Source: Muribaculaceae bacterium (GTDB taxonomy: Bacteria; Bacteroidota; Bacteroidia; Bacteroidales; Muribaculaceae). From it: a stretch of 64,000 nt of DNA. Shown here piece by piece: positions 56,987-63,996 of this stretch (positions are counted from its first letter, which is position 1; each line of letters starts with the position of its first letter). The notes below the pieces were generated by a model, which was not told the DNA's origin, made no database searches, and saw nothing but the letters and a program-made list of their open reading frames with translations. The stretch covers positions 25,216 through 89,215 of the forward strand of contig JAMPII010000002.1 in the NCBI GenBank assembly GCA_023662835.1, read 5' to 3'. Position numbers and translations under genes: made by a program.

Positions 56987-57018
56987 CAAAATTACGCATT
57001 TTTTTTCATTGGAACAAA
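56987..57018 (-). promoter_or_regulatory. Bacteroidetes-type promoter of cdsA
   Basis: On the minus strand TTTG (57018-57015), 20 bases, TAATTTTG (56994-56987). The ATG is 26 bases further. The -33 element overlaps the inverted repeat at 57009-57037. Confidence 0.8.
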
Positions 57019-57037
57019 CTATGACAGGTTGTTCCAA
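57009..57037. promoter_or_regulatory. Perfect inverted repeat between divergent cdsA and trxA-like promoters, possible operator
   Basis: TTGGAACAA (57009-57017) and TTGTTCCAA (57029-57037), 9-bp perfect arms 11 bases apart. It covers the cdsA -33 element and ends 10 bases before the trxA -33 element, so one bound protein could affect both promoters. Confidence 0.5.
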
Positions 57038-57047
57038 TTAACTTTTA

Positions 57048-57077
57048 TTTGTAATGGATAGTCTAACAATAAATTTG
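57048..57077 (+). promoter_or_regulatory. Bacteroidetes-type promoter of the thioredoxin-like gene
   Basis: TTTG at 57048-57051 and TAAATTTG at 57070-57077 with an 18-base spacer. The ATG lies 42 bases downstream. Confidence 0.65.
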
Positions 57078-57119
57078 CTGTGTTGTTATTAGACTAAAAA
57101 CAATTAAATAAAAAATATT

Positions 57120-57425
57120 ATGGCAAATTATAATGAAATGATTAACAGTACTCCTGTGACTTTAGTCGAATTTTTTGCTACATGGTGTCCTCATTGCCAG
57201 CGTATGATGCCTATTGTGGCTGAAATTCGCGACGAACTCGACGGCAAAGTAAATGTTTTCCAATTCGATATTGACAAAAATCAGGATTTAGCTTCGCAGA
57301 ACGAAGTGGAGTCGGTACCTACATTTATAATATATCGCGACGGAACTGAAGTTTGGCGAAGTAGTGGTGAACAAACTGAGGCTACGCTTTTGGAAAAACT
57401 ACGTTTAGCTGCCGACGGAATTTGA
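57120..57425 (+). CDS. Small thioredoxin-fold protein with a CPHC active site
   Basis: 101-residue single-domain thioredoxin fold: TLVEFFATWCPHCQRMMP (about 15-32), cis-Pro loop VESVPTFIIY (about 65-74) and a C-terminal helix. The active site is CPHC, the dipeptide of DsbA, instead of the CGPC of standard thioredoxins, which should make it more oxidising. No signal peptide is seen, so it would act in the cytoplasm. Own promoter and terminator, hence monocistronic. Confidence 0.9.
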   Translation: MANYNEMINSTPVTLVEFFATWCPHCQRMMPIVAEIRDELDGKVNVFQFDIDKNQDLASQNEVESVPTFIIYRDGTEVWRSSGEQTEATLLEKLRLAADGI

Positions 57426-57461
57426 TTTACTTAAATCAACGTAAAGTTCTGGATGTAATTT

Positions 57462-57501
57462 AAAATCCTGATTGCTTGAATTATAAAGCAATCAAGATTT
57501 T
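57462..57501. terminator. Bidirectional terminator between the thioredoxin gene and the tRNA
   Basis: A near-perfect 16-bp stem (57462-57477 with 57486-57501), with A-run on the left and T-run on the right, between convergent genes. Confidence 0.85.
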
Positions 57502-57510
57502 GGTGCCTAG

Positions 57511-57616
57511 AGCGGTAGACGAGGCTCGAACTCGCGACCCTGGGCTTGGGAAGCTGAGTGCTTCTACGACCGTACCCTGCTTCGCAGGCTACGGCAACCA
57601 ACTGAGCTACTACCGC
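57511..57616 (-). tRNA. Gly(CCC)-like tRNA interrupted by a D-loop hairpin, possibly non-functional
   Basis: Acceptor arms GCGGTAG and CTACCGC pair over 7 bp. GCTCAGTTGG (D arm), TTCCCAA (anticodon loop, CCC at 57548-57550) and GCGAGTTCGAGCCTCGT (T arm) are in the right order. However, the gene is 106 nt long: about 30 extra bases sit in the D loop, containing a hairpin at 57570-57594. The D stem has an extra A and the anticodon stem has two mismatches. The rest reads as a normal tRNA-Gly. It marks the border between core genes and the accessory region. Confidence 0.65.
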
Positions 57617-57617
57617 T

Positions 57618-57945
57618 TACGAAAATCAAACATGAAGTGGAATTTCCGCTTTATATTTCGGTTGACATCATGGTTGACATTTCTGTTCAACTTTCGATGT
57701 GGGTTAATAATTTTGTTAATGTTCTCGTTGTGTAAAGTTAGCCATTTTCATTGAGCCGTGCAAGTAAAATCAAAGGAAGTGTATTTGTAACGTGTTTTAT
57801 TTCAGATATTTCAAGTTGTGTAAATTGTAGTAGTATGGTATTTTACTGATTCTATTGTAAAGTGGGAATCTCAATAGATGGTACATTTTTTGAAATCACC
57901 CTATAAAACAGAAAATCCATAAAAAATGTACTTCTTGAATATTTT
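57618..57945. other. 328-base region upstream of the tRNA without a gene
   Basis: AT-rich, with no supported reading frame. On the minus strand TTG (57763-57761), 20 bases, TAACTTTA (57740-57733) is a plausible promoter for the tRNA, giving a leader of about 110 bases. A short direct repeat GTTGACAT occurs twice near 57660-57680. Nothing else is recognised. Confidence 0.4.
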
Positions 57946-58551
57946 TCACTTATAGGTTACCGCTTGAACTAACGTGTCAATCAATAAGAAATCTTCTCCA
58001 TTATTACGAATATCACTGAATTTGATATTAACATATCCTTTCATTTGAAAGGGTTGTACTATATCCTCATAGGTAATAGTTCCCTCCAATTCTTCTGTTT
58101 TTATGTGGGAAAGCCATATTGGAGTAGGCTCAAAAAGCGGTTTCCACTTTTTGTTTGTAGCAGTAAACGCATGATAGCACGTCCAACGTGATGAGGGGTA
58201 TTGCCCAACATACCCCCATTCTTCTGTACCGTTACCGTCTAAATCTCCCTCGCTTATAAAGTCTATACTTGTCGTATTTCCAATGATAAGGTCTTTGACT
58301 GTATTATTTGCGGTGTAAATTCTCCATTTGAAATGTTTGCCACCAAAAATATCATCTTCCAACGGAGAGAGTGAATCAATCGGCTCACAGATTAGAGTGT
58401 CAATATCTATACCGTTGAATCTCCCAATAAGAGTATCACGGTATTGTGCTAATGAATCTTGGTGTTCGGTATTGACAATTTGTCTATTTCTTCCACACCC
58501 ACTAATAAGGAGCGAGAGTATGACTGCCTTGAAATATAGTATTTGTTTCAT
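57946..58551 (-). CDS. Lipoprotein of unknown function
   Basis: 201 residues with a lipoprotein signal, MKQILYFKAVILSLLISGC, Cys at 19. The middle has an acidic loop SEGDLDGNGTEEWGY (about 100-114) that resembles a calcium-binding or FG-GAP-like DxDGNG site. The remainder is beta-rich with many aromatic residues. I do not recognise the family. It is the last gene of a six-gene run and overlaps the preceding one by 4 bases. Confidence 0.75.
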   Translation of the reverse strand: MKQILYFKAVILSLLISGCGRNRQIVNTEHQDSLAQYRDTLIGRFNGIDIDTLICEPIDSLSPLEDDIFGGKHFKWRIYTANNTVKDLIIGNTTSIDFISEGDLDGNGTEEWGYVGQYPSSRWTCYHAFTATNKKWKPLFEPTPIWLSHIKTEELEGTITYEDIVQPFQMKGYVNIKFSDIRNNGEDFLLIDTLVQAVTYK

Positions 58552-58940
58552 TTTAGTAATTCAGAGCGTATTATAATCCTTGTAGTGCTGTGGAGTTCTT
58601 TAATTTCTGAAATCCTTATTTTCGTAAGTGAACTGTATATAATCGTAGTTGTTACTCGGCGAGAATCGTTTATAATTCTCTTTATGGCACGATAATCCTC
58701 AATCAAATAAAAATTATTGTCATTAACATAAAAATCAAATAGTGCAGAATTAAATAGTTCGTTTGGAAATTCATGGAGACAAACTAAAGTCCATGAACCA
58801 CTGATTACGGCATACTCGACTTCATAAGTCCTGCCGATTGTTAGTTGTGCTAAATCTGTGTCATACTTATAGTCATGTGTACTGCGACATTTTGCTACAA
58901 GTGTTCCTTGTGTTAGTGTATAATCTTCTCCAAATATCAT
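58548..58940 (-). CDS. Protein of unknown function, 130 residues
   Basis: No signal peptide or membrane segment. It looks like a small beta-rich domain (GEDYTLTQGTLVAKC, TIGRTYEVEYAVI, LFDFYVNDNNFYLIEDYRAI) with a basic, Ile-rich C-terminus. Not recognised. It overlaps the following lipoprotein gene by 4 bases and is 36 bases after the small membrane protein gene. Confidence 0.65.
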   Translation of the reverse strand: MIFGEDYTLTQGTLVAKCRSTHDYKYDTDLAQLTIGRTYEVEYAVISGSWTLVCLHEFPNELFNSALFDFYVNDNNFYLIEDYRAIKRIINDSRRVTTTIIYSSLTKIRISEIKELHSTTRIIIRSELLK

Positions 58941-58976
58941 TTTGTTTTTGGGGTTATCGCATATAAATATTAGATT

Positions 58977-59243
58977 CTAACCACTTACTTGTGTTGTCAA
59001 GATATGAACGAAGAAAGAGCCGATTAGAGATAGAATCAGTAACTCAATTCCCAATATAATCCATTGTACTTTCTTCAATATTCCGCAATGACGCACAATT
59101 ATAAATGACACAAGAATTATTATGCCAATTATAATGACAGTGGAGATGGCAGTTGGTAAAAACGCTAAAGGCTCTGCATCGCAAGCGCAAATACCCTCTG
59201 TGTCAATAGCCATTGTATCAATTATTAACTCATCTTCTCCCAT
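58977..59243 (-). CDS. Small two-helix membrane protein of unknown function
   Basis: 88 residues: an acidic N-terminus with three cysteines (GICACDAEPL), then two hydrophobic helices (about 28-50 and 60-82) joined by a short basic loop. Not recognised; it could be a partner or immunity-like membrane protein for neighbouring products, but this is only suggested by position. Confidence 0.65.
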   Translation of the reverse strand: MGEDELIIDTMAIDTEGICACDAEPLAFLPTAISTVIIIGIIILVSFIIVRHCGILKKVQWIILGIELLILSLIGSFFVHILTTQVSG

Positions 59244-59268
59244 TTCTAACTATTTTACTGTTATTGGG

Positions 59269-59838
59269 TTAGTCTTGCCAATATTCATCTATTATTTCTT
59301 GTATTGCTGACTGTGAGAAATTTTGAAATTTTCTTTTTCTTTCTGTTGGGGTATAGTAGGGGAAATAGAGTATTTCATCATCTTCTGTATTTTCATATCT
59401 TATCCATTCGGAATGAATCTTTGAAAATAGACTTGTGTCGTATGCCAATTCATTGCCACAGAAAACGCCGATGCAATCATAATGTAGTTTTAGGTACTGT
59501 CGTGTCAATACCTCTTTTATCCATTTTGCTGGGTGTTCGTGCGCCTTGAATTTTTGGAATGTTCCATTTTCGGAATATACTCTACCGCAAGTGCCAATTA
59601 TAAGGTCATTATAATCAGATGTGATTGGAGCAAAAGCATAGCTCTTTTCCCCATAAGAAGAATTAGTCCACTCAAAGTTATCTAACGGTTTTAGACATAC
59701 GATTGGTTGGACTGATTTACTTCGTAATATCAGAGCGTAGTCGTAGAGCTTTTCTTTTCCATTGTTTACGACTTGTGAAATGGCAATGAGCTGTGCTAAT
59801 GCACACTCAAACGCTTCTTTTCTCGTGACTCTTTCCAT
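59269..59838 (-). CDS. Cytoplasmic protein of unknown function
   Basis: The ATG at 59838 lies one base after the stop codon of the preceding gene and gives 189 residues (MERVTRKEAFECALAQLI...). The frame is open upstream to 59979, with another ATG at 59916 whose product (MAYPNKSEWLALIKSTYHHL) also looks protein-like but overlaps the neighbouring gene. No signal or membrane segment. Cys, Trp and Tyr are common. Not recognised. Confidence 0.65.
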   Translation of the reverse strand: MERVTRKEAFECALAQLIAISQVVNNGKEKLYDYALILRSKSVQPIVCLKPLDNFEWTNSSYGEKSYAFAPITSDYNDLIIGTCGRVYSENGTFQKFKAHEHPAKWIKEVLTRQYLKLHYDCIGVFCGNELAYDTSLFSKIHSEWIRYENTEDDEILYFPYYTPTERKRKFQNFSQSAIQEIIDEYWQD

Positions 59839-59839
59839 A

Positions 59840-60265
59840 TCAGAAATAAACGGTGCCAAGTGATGATATGTAGACTTGATGAGTGCAAGCCATTCTGATT
59901 TGTTCGGGTACGCCATACGAGCCAATTTTTGAAGCGTAGGATATTGAGTTATGCCAATTCTGACCGTCCCAAAATCCACATACTACTATCTGACTTGCAT
60001 CAGTTCCCGATACTCCAACTTTGAGTTTGACGGAGTAGAGTTTGCCTTGATAATGAAATACTCCGTTGACCATTTGCACGTTTTGAGGTGCAATATTCTG
60101 ATAGAACTTGTTAGGGTCTATGGTTTGGTACTGTGTCACACCGTTTTTCTGTTGCTGAGTGTTGGTGTTTTGATATGTCGTGAATAGGTCATTGTAATTC
60201 TGCCCATACGCGGATAATCCCATTAAAATGAGAAATGAAGTTAAGATTGATTTTTGCATATTCAT
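59840..60265 (-). CDS. Secreted protein of unknown function, 141 residues
   Basis: Signal peptide (about 1-21, MNMQKSILTSFLILMGLSAY then GQ), a Gln/Asn-rich linker, then a beta-rich domain with NGVFHYQGKLYSVKLKV, a glycine turn SGTDASQ and CGFWDGQNWHN. It ends in GTVYF, a C-terminus style I have seen in Bacteroidetes secreted proteins of unknown function. It overlaps the preceding gene by 4 bases. Confidence 0.7.
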   Translation of the reverse strand: MNMQKSILTSFLILMGLSAYGQNYNDLFTTYQNTNTQQQKNGVTQYQTIDPNKFYQNIAPQNVQMVNGVFHYQGKLYSVKLKVGVSGTDASQIVVCGFWDGQNWHNSISYASKIGSYGVPEQIRMACTHQVYISSLGTVYF

Positions 60266-60753
60266 TGTTCTATTGATATTGCGAAACCTCCATTGTCGAA
60301 ATATACGAAGTAAGTTTGAGGCTTATCCTTATACGGAGCTACCTTAATCTTTGCTTGACGAACTATTTTCTTTGATGAATTTTCTTTGTTAGGCATAGAA
60401 TACACCCCACATTGCTTTAGCCAATGCTCAACACTTGGAACACGGTTACTTAAATATAACTCAACTGTTCCATTGTAGTTGTAAAATTCTTTGGCTTTCA
60501 GCCTACGTTTTCTCTCTTTCTTGTCAACATCGGCATAACCGTCAAGAGTGATTTTTATACTATATTCAGATGGATGTAGTCCGTTTTCATAGACAACCAT
60601 ATTCCCATAATTGCCTTTGACATTATAGTGACTTCCAGGAAACCAATCTCCCCAATAGCCGTCAATGTTTCTGCAAAACGCTTCTATCGGAGCTTGCGCA
60701 TAAGCTACGATTGAGAAGAGCGTCATAAAAAAGAGAAGTGCAAGCTTTCGCAT
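60262..60753 (-). CDS. Secreted protein of unknown function, 163 residues
   Basis: Clear signal peptide MRKLALLFFMTLFSIVAYAQ. The mature part begins APIEAFCRNIDGYWGDWFPG and contains a basic stretch DKKERKRRLKAKEF and a C-terminal TYFVYFDNGGFAISIEQ. Two cysteines could form a disulfide. It is the first gene of the run 60753 to 57946, and overlaps the second by 4 bases. Not recognised. Confidence 0.75.
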   Translation of the reverse strand: MRKLALLFFMTLFSIVAYAQAPIEAFCRNIDGYWGDWFPGSHYNVKGNYGNMVVYENGLHPSEYSIKITLDGYADVDKKERKRRLKAKEFYNYNGTVELYLSNRVPSVEHWLKQCGVYSMPNKENSSKKIVRQAKIKVAPYKDKPQTYFVYFDNGGFAISIEQ

Positions 60754-60805
60754 TTACAGTTATGCGTTTCTCAATCCTCTGCGAAACAGTTAATGTTTGG
60801 ACATA

Positions 60806-61067
60806 AAAAAGGTGTGAGGATTGTATCTTGTCTTATCCTATTGATAGGCTTCTCGCATTGCCTTTCCCACGGATAAAACAATAGCCCCACACCGATTTGC
60901 TATATATACTGCCCTTCACGGCAGAGTATAAGCAACCAATGCAGGTGCTATTGTCAATCATCTTCGTGGAAAATAAATTTTGCGAGAATTTATCAATAGA
61001 AGCTGATTTCAATAACACCTTTCGTAAAAGTGCGATTCAATCAAGCCAACTCTTTGGCTCTCTAAAT
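60806..61067 (-). ncRNA. Candidate structured RNA with six nested helices and a U-tract end
   Basis: In a 464-base gap with no gene. Nested pairings: 60838-60846 with 60991-60999 (9 bp), 60850-60857 with 60981-60988 (8 bp), 60863-60871 with 60965-60972 (one bulge), 60878-60885 with 60947-60954 (8 bp), 60891-60893 with 60944-60946, and 60909-60913 with 60920-60924 plus 60897-60901 with 60931-60935. Two more hairpins lie on the 5' side: 61044-61049 with 61054-61059, and one near 61016-61032. A TAACTTTG box (61081-61074) precedes it and T6 (60810-60805) ends it on the minus strand. No Rfam class recognised. Confidence 0.5.
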
Positions 61068-61073
61068 CAAGTG

Positions 61074-61081
61074 CAAAGTTA
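61074..61081 (-). promoter_or_regulatory. -7 box TAACTTTG of the candidate structured RNA
   Basis: Exact Bacteroidetes -7 match on the minus strand. No TTTG at 19-21 bases upstream, so the -33 element is weak. The predicted start is near 61067. Confidence 0.5.
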
Positions 61082-61161
61082 CGAAAAAATGTTATTGGTG
61101 GGGCTATTGGTGATTATGTTTTTTAGCATAGGCTCACGAATTTAGTTGTGCTGAACCTAAC

Positions 61162-61206
61162 AAAAAGAAAAAGAGAATACCCACACAGTCAGTGCAAGTA
61201 TTCTCT
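61162..61206 (-). terminator. Terminator after the DUF3871 gene
   Basis: On the minus strand a 9-bp stem (61198-61206 with 61172-61180) is followed by T5-C-T5. It separates DUF3871 from the structured-RNA region. Confidence 0.8.
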
Positions 61207-61217
61207 CTTAGAGTGCG

Positions 61218-62240
61218 TTAGTTGATAAACCACGAATAGCGGTCATCGCCATGCAGGGCGGCATTGATGCCTTGTGCCACTTCCGTTGCATTGAAAGAGC
61301 GGTCAAGAAAGCTATCAATGTAGCTGCTCTTGTTTGCTCCCGTCAGAAGATTGTAGAACTTCCACATATCTATATCAGAGCCGTATGAGCCAAAGTTTTC
61401 ATCACTGATGTAGGCTTTTGCTACTGAATTGATTTGTGTGTCAGTTATCAGCAAACGTGGAATGTTACGTTGTATCTTCTGCGGCAGGGCTTGATACAGT
61501 CGCATTTTCCCAAGAATCTGACAGAACTGATGTTCTGACATTGACGTGTTGCCAAGTGTCTGCATGAGGTGCAGATGTTTGGCAGGATTGTAGCGGTTGA
61601 GCATTTCAAGCACACGGAGATAGAGGTCAGAAGTATTCGATACTTCTAACTGTTCAACGTAGCCGTCAGATGAAACGCAGAGGTTGCAACACACAAGGTT
61701 CTTGAAGCCCACAAAGATTTTGAAACGCTCCACTGACTTTTTAGAGTAGAGATTCATGTGATTGTAGGCTCGGACACCGCCAACGGTTAGAGTGAGCTTG
61801 TTACCCTCTACCGTTTCATAGATAGTGGGAACTTCGATGCAGAACATCATACGCTCATAGTAAATCGTTTTGTCCGATTCCAAGAGCTGATTGGCAGGCT
61901 TGTGTATCGCTTCGGGGATTCTTCCTTTGATGATGTGCGACACACGGATTTCGGGCATTTCGATTGTTTCACCGTTATAGAAAGTGTTGACAGCTTCTGC
62001 AACCGTTTCGATAAACGCAGGGTGCGAGATTGTCAGTTCATTGTCTTTGCTGAACACTGGCACTATGCACTTATTTTTGAGGTGCGACAATTCCACTGCC
62101 TTTGTGTTTGCTTCGATAAACGGAAGTGTCTTTTTCTCTCTTTGCGGTAGCTCTGTGATAACTTCCGCATCTGTTGCGTACTCATTGAGCCAACTGAATC
62201 TTTTAGGCTCAACCGCAGGTAAAATCATAAGATTTTCCAT
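61218..62240 (-). CDS. DUF3871 family protein, mobile-element associated
   Basis: 340 residues beginning MENLMILPAVEPKRFSWLNE. Family-like blocks are PEIRVSHIIKGRIPEAIHKPA, VGGVRAYNHMNLYSKKSVERFKIFVGF and MWKFYNLLTGANKSSYIDSFLDR. DUF3871 proteins occur mainly on Bacteroidetes conjugative transposons and plasmids; their function is unknown. There is no signal or membrane segment. Its presence is the best evidence that this end of the window is mobile DNA. Confidence 0.85.
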   Translation of the reverse strand: MENLMILPAVEPKRFSWLNEYATDAEVITELPQREKKTLPFIEANTKAVELSHLKNKCIVPVFSKDNELTISHPAFIETVAEAVNTFYNGETIEMPEIRVSHIIKGRIPEAIHKPANQLLESDKTIYYERMMFCIEVPTIYETVEGNKLTLTVGGVRAYNHMNLYSKKSVERFKIFVGFKNLVCCNLCVSSDGYVEQLEVSNTSDLYLRVLEMLNRYNPAKHLHLMQTLGNTSMSEHQFCQILGKMRLYQALPQKIQRNIPRLLITDTQINSVAKAYISDENFGSYGSDIDMWKFYNLLTGANKSSYIDSFLDRSFNATEVAQGINAALHGDDRYSWFIN

Positions 62241-62544
62241 AAATAGCGAGTATTTAAGAGGTTAGTAAATTGATTTTTCTTTTTATTCAATTAAGGTGGG
62301 GGGATTAAAAAGTGAAGTGGAATCTTATGTGCAGAACTCAAACTATTTTTCAGAAGTGCTATTTATGGATTAGGGGAGGGGCATTTTTCAGATGTACCTA
62401 TGTGTTATTGTGTGCGTCTTTCTCCTGCCATGAAATTTGAGTATGGCTATTTCCATTATAATTGAAATGCGAATTTTTCAGGAATGAAAAAACTCCATAT
62501 TTGGGTATATGGAGTTGTGGTTACATTTTCAGAATTTTTGTGTT
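62241..62544. other. 304-base gap between the helicase-like and DUF3871 genes
   Basis: AT-rich with G-runs (gtggggggat, ggggagggg). It contains three copies of ATTTTTCAG (62345-62353, 62383-62391, 62473-62481) and the hairpin terminator at 62486-62516. No gene and no consensus promoter were found. Confidence 0.5.
62486..62516 (-). terminator. Terminator after the helicase-like gene
   Basis: On the minus strand a perfect 10-bp stem (62507-62516 with 62491-62500) around a 6-base loop, followed by T6. Confidence 0.88.
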
Positions 62545-63996
62545 TTATGGTGGAGCGTCAAAATTTGTACCGCCAAATTTGAATCGCCTAAGTTTATAAG
62601 TCGGTGACTTTGTAGAACGGCGGTCGCTTGCTTCATAGTAATCTAATATAGTTGTTTGTGTTACCTTTGCAGTTATTCCTAACTCTCTGAATATCCTCAA
62701 AAGTCGCTCTTTAATTTCACTTTTAGGGATATAAACGCCTAATTGAAACTCTTTAGATATGGCATTTAGAACCTCTGGCGTAAAACGTTGTTTGTCTGCT
62801 TCTGCTTTGTCATGTTCTTTCACCGCCTTTTCAAGCCTATCTTTTATATACTCACATTTTGCACATTCTTCATAACCAATCTTGCGATATATGGGGAGTA
62901 TGTATGCGGTTTCATCAATGCGCTTTAAGGCATCTATATATGCCTTAGCTGAATCTGAATTTATCCGTTTGCTTTTATAGTCAATCCGTATATGTTCCAA
63001 AGCGCATACTATGTCTTTGCGTTTTGATATGTTGCTTTTTGTCTGACTGATTCGTAAGACATCATCTTCTCCGACGGTATATAGGTGTTCTATTAAATTG
63101 ATATTGAAGTAGTCTGATTGTTCATAAGCCCCAATTAGAGCATTACTTGACACATAGTAGGATTTTACCCTTTCATCATTATATAGATTATCAATGGCAA
63201 ACGGATTTATTTCTCCGCTATCATCAATCAGAGAGCTATAACGCAAACTGTTTAGGTCTTTAATAATGGCATCTCTTCTTGCTTCATCATGTGTGTCTTG
63301 TAGTTGGGTTTTAAGCATTTGATAATTTTGAGCGAATTGAGAAATTTCTACTGCTAATTCCTCATGGCTTTTAATATGCAAGTTTGGATTAAGCGTTGAA
63401 ATATGGGTTAGAGAGCGGTATGTCTTGTCGGAAATACTACTTTTGCGGAATCTTCCTTGTATTTGGATTGCTTCTGTCATAGGGTCAATCATTGTGTAAT
63501 TTGCTACTCTTAAATCTGTCAGCATTATAATATCCGGCAATATTGGGAATATCTCAATATCAACTCCCGAATAGAATCTGCAAGTAAAGAAGTTAAACTT
63601 TGCAAGTGGATAGTTAATTTCAGAGAAAACATTGTAAAGACCTCTGTCACGGAGTTTATTAACGCTTTTTTCTGAACAGAATATTTTATAATCCGTTATG
63701 CCATATTCCTCAATAATTGCGTTTATGCTTTCGGTTTTATTCATAAAAACGCACACGCATGGACTGTCCGACAATTCTCCAAGCCTTGTTTTTAAGGTGG
63801 ATTTGAAACTGTTGGTAATAATTAGAGTTAAGCCCTTTTTGTGGTTGAATGTAGGTATAAGTTTCAACCGTATAAAACCTTGCTCTTTAAGTAATGGGTG
63901 GGAGGGAGCTAACGGTGTAGCAGATACCATTGCCTTATTCTTGAACCTCAAATCCGCAACTAAATTTTTGAGAGGAGCAAATCGGTTATAGGAATA
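62545..63996 (-). CDS. C-terminal half of an SF2-type helicase-like protein, broken or incomplete at the window edge
   Basis: The frame is open from 63996 down to 62545. Near its start it has KNKAMVSATP, a good match to helicase motif III (SAT), and later a second-domain-like region (TLIITNSFKS, FNFFTCRFYSGVDIEIFP, IQIQGRFRKSSI, the last resembling motif VI QxxGR). Motifs I and II are absent and would lie to the right of the window. An in-frame TAG at 63999-63997 separates the two, and homology-like sequence continues right up to it. The protein-like frame could begin at 63930 (ATG) or 63951 (TTG). It is probably a mobile-element helicase; intact, frameshifted or recoded cannot be decided here. 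Confidence 0.65.
   Translation of the reverse strand, partial: YSYNRFAPLKNLVADLRFKNKAMVSATPLAPSHPLLKEQGFIRLKLIPTFNHKKGLTLIITNSFKSTLKTRLGELSDSPCVCVFMNKTESINAIIEEYGITDYKIFCSEKSVNKLRDRGLYNVFSEINYPLAKFNFFTCRFYSGVDIEIFPILPDIIMLTDLRVANYTMIDPMTEAIQIQGRFRKSSISDKTYRSLTHISTLNPNLHIKSHEELAVEISQFAQNYQMLKTQLQDTHDEARRDAIIKDLNSLRYSSLIDDSGEINPFAIDNLYNDERVKSYYVSSNALIGAYEQSDYFNINLIEHLYTVGEDDVLRISQTKSNISKRKDIVCALEHIRIDYKSKRINSDSAKAYIDALKRIDETAYILPIYRKIGYEECAKCEYIKDRLEKAVKEHDKAEADKQRFTPEVLNAISKEFQLGVYIPKSEIKERLLRIFRELGITAKVTQTTILDYYEASDRRSTKSPTYKLRRFKFGGTNFDAPP

Noticed and set aside
57511-57616. Attachment site of an integrase at the 3' end of the tRNA
   Set aside because: The accessory DNA lies on the 5' side and no repeated tRNA tail or integrase gene is visible in the window.
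57476-57754. Plus-strand reading frame of 92 codons across the tRNA
   Set aside because: It covers the tRNA on the opposite strand and its product shows no protein features, so it is a chance frame.
60806-61067. Retron-type msr/msd RNA
   Set aside because: A 12-base inverted pair (60879-60890 and 61098-61109) recalls retron a1/a2 repeats, but there is no reverse transcriptase in the visible neighbourhood, and the nested rod explains the pairing better.
60806-61067. 6S RNA
   Set aside because: The rod shape is suggestive, but I see several small internal loops and no single large central bubble, and a core RNA would be odd in mobile DNA.
60833-61145. Two reading frames (61 codons minus, 82 codons plus) inside the structured-RNA region
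   Set aside because: They lie within paired arms of the candidate RNA and have no domain, signal or ribosome-binding context.
57632-62324. Shared 11-base TGAAGTGGAAT near 57632 and 62313 as direct repeats of an element
   Set aside because: Too short and too AT-rich to support; no further flanking match.
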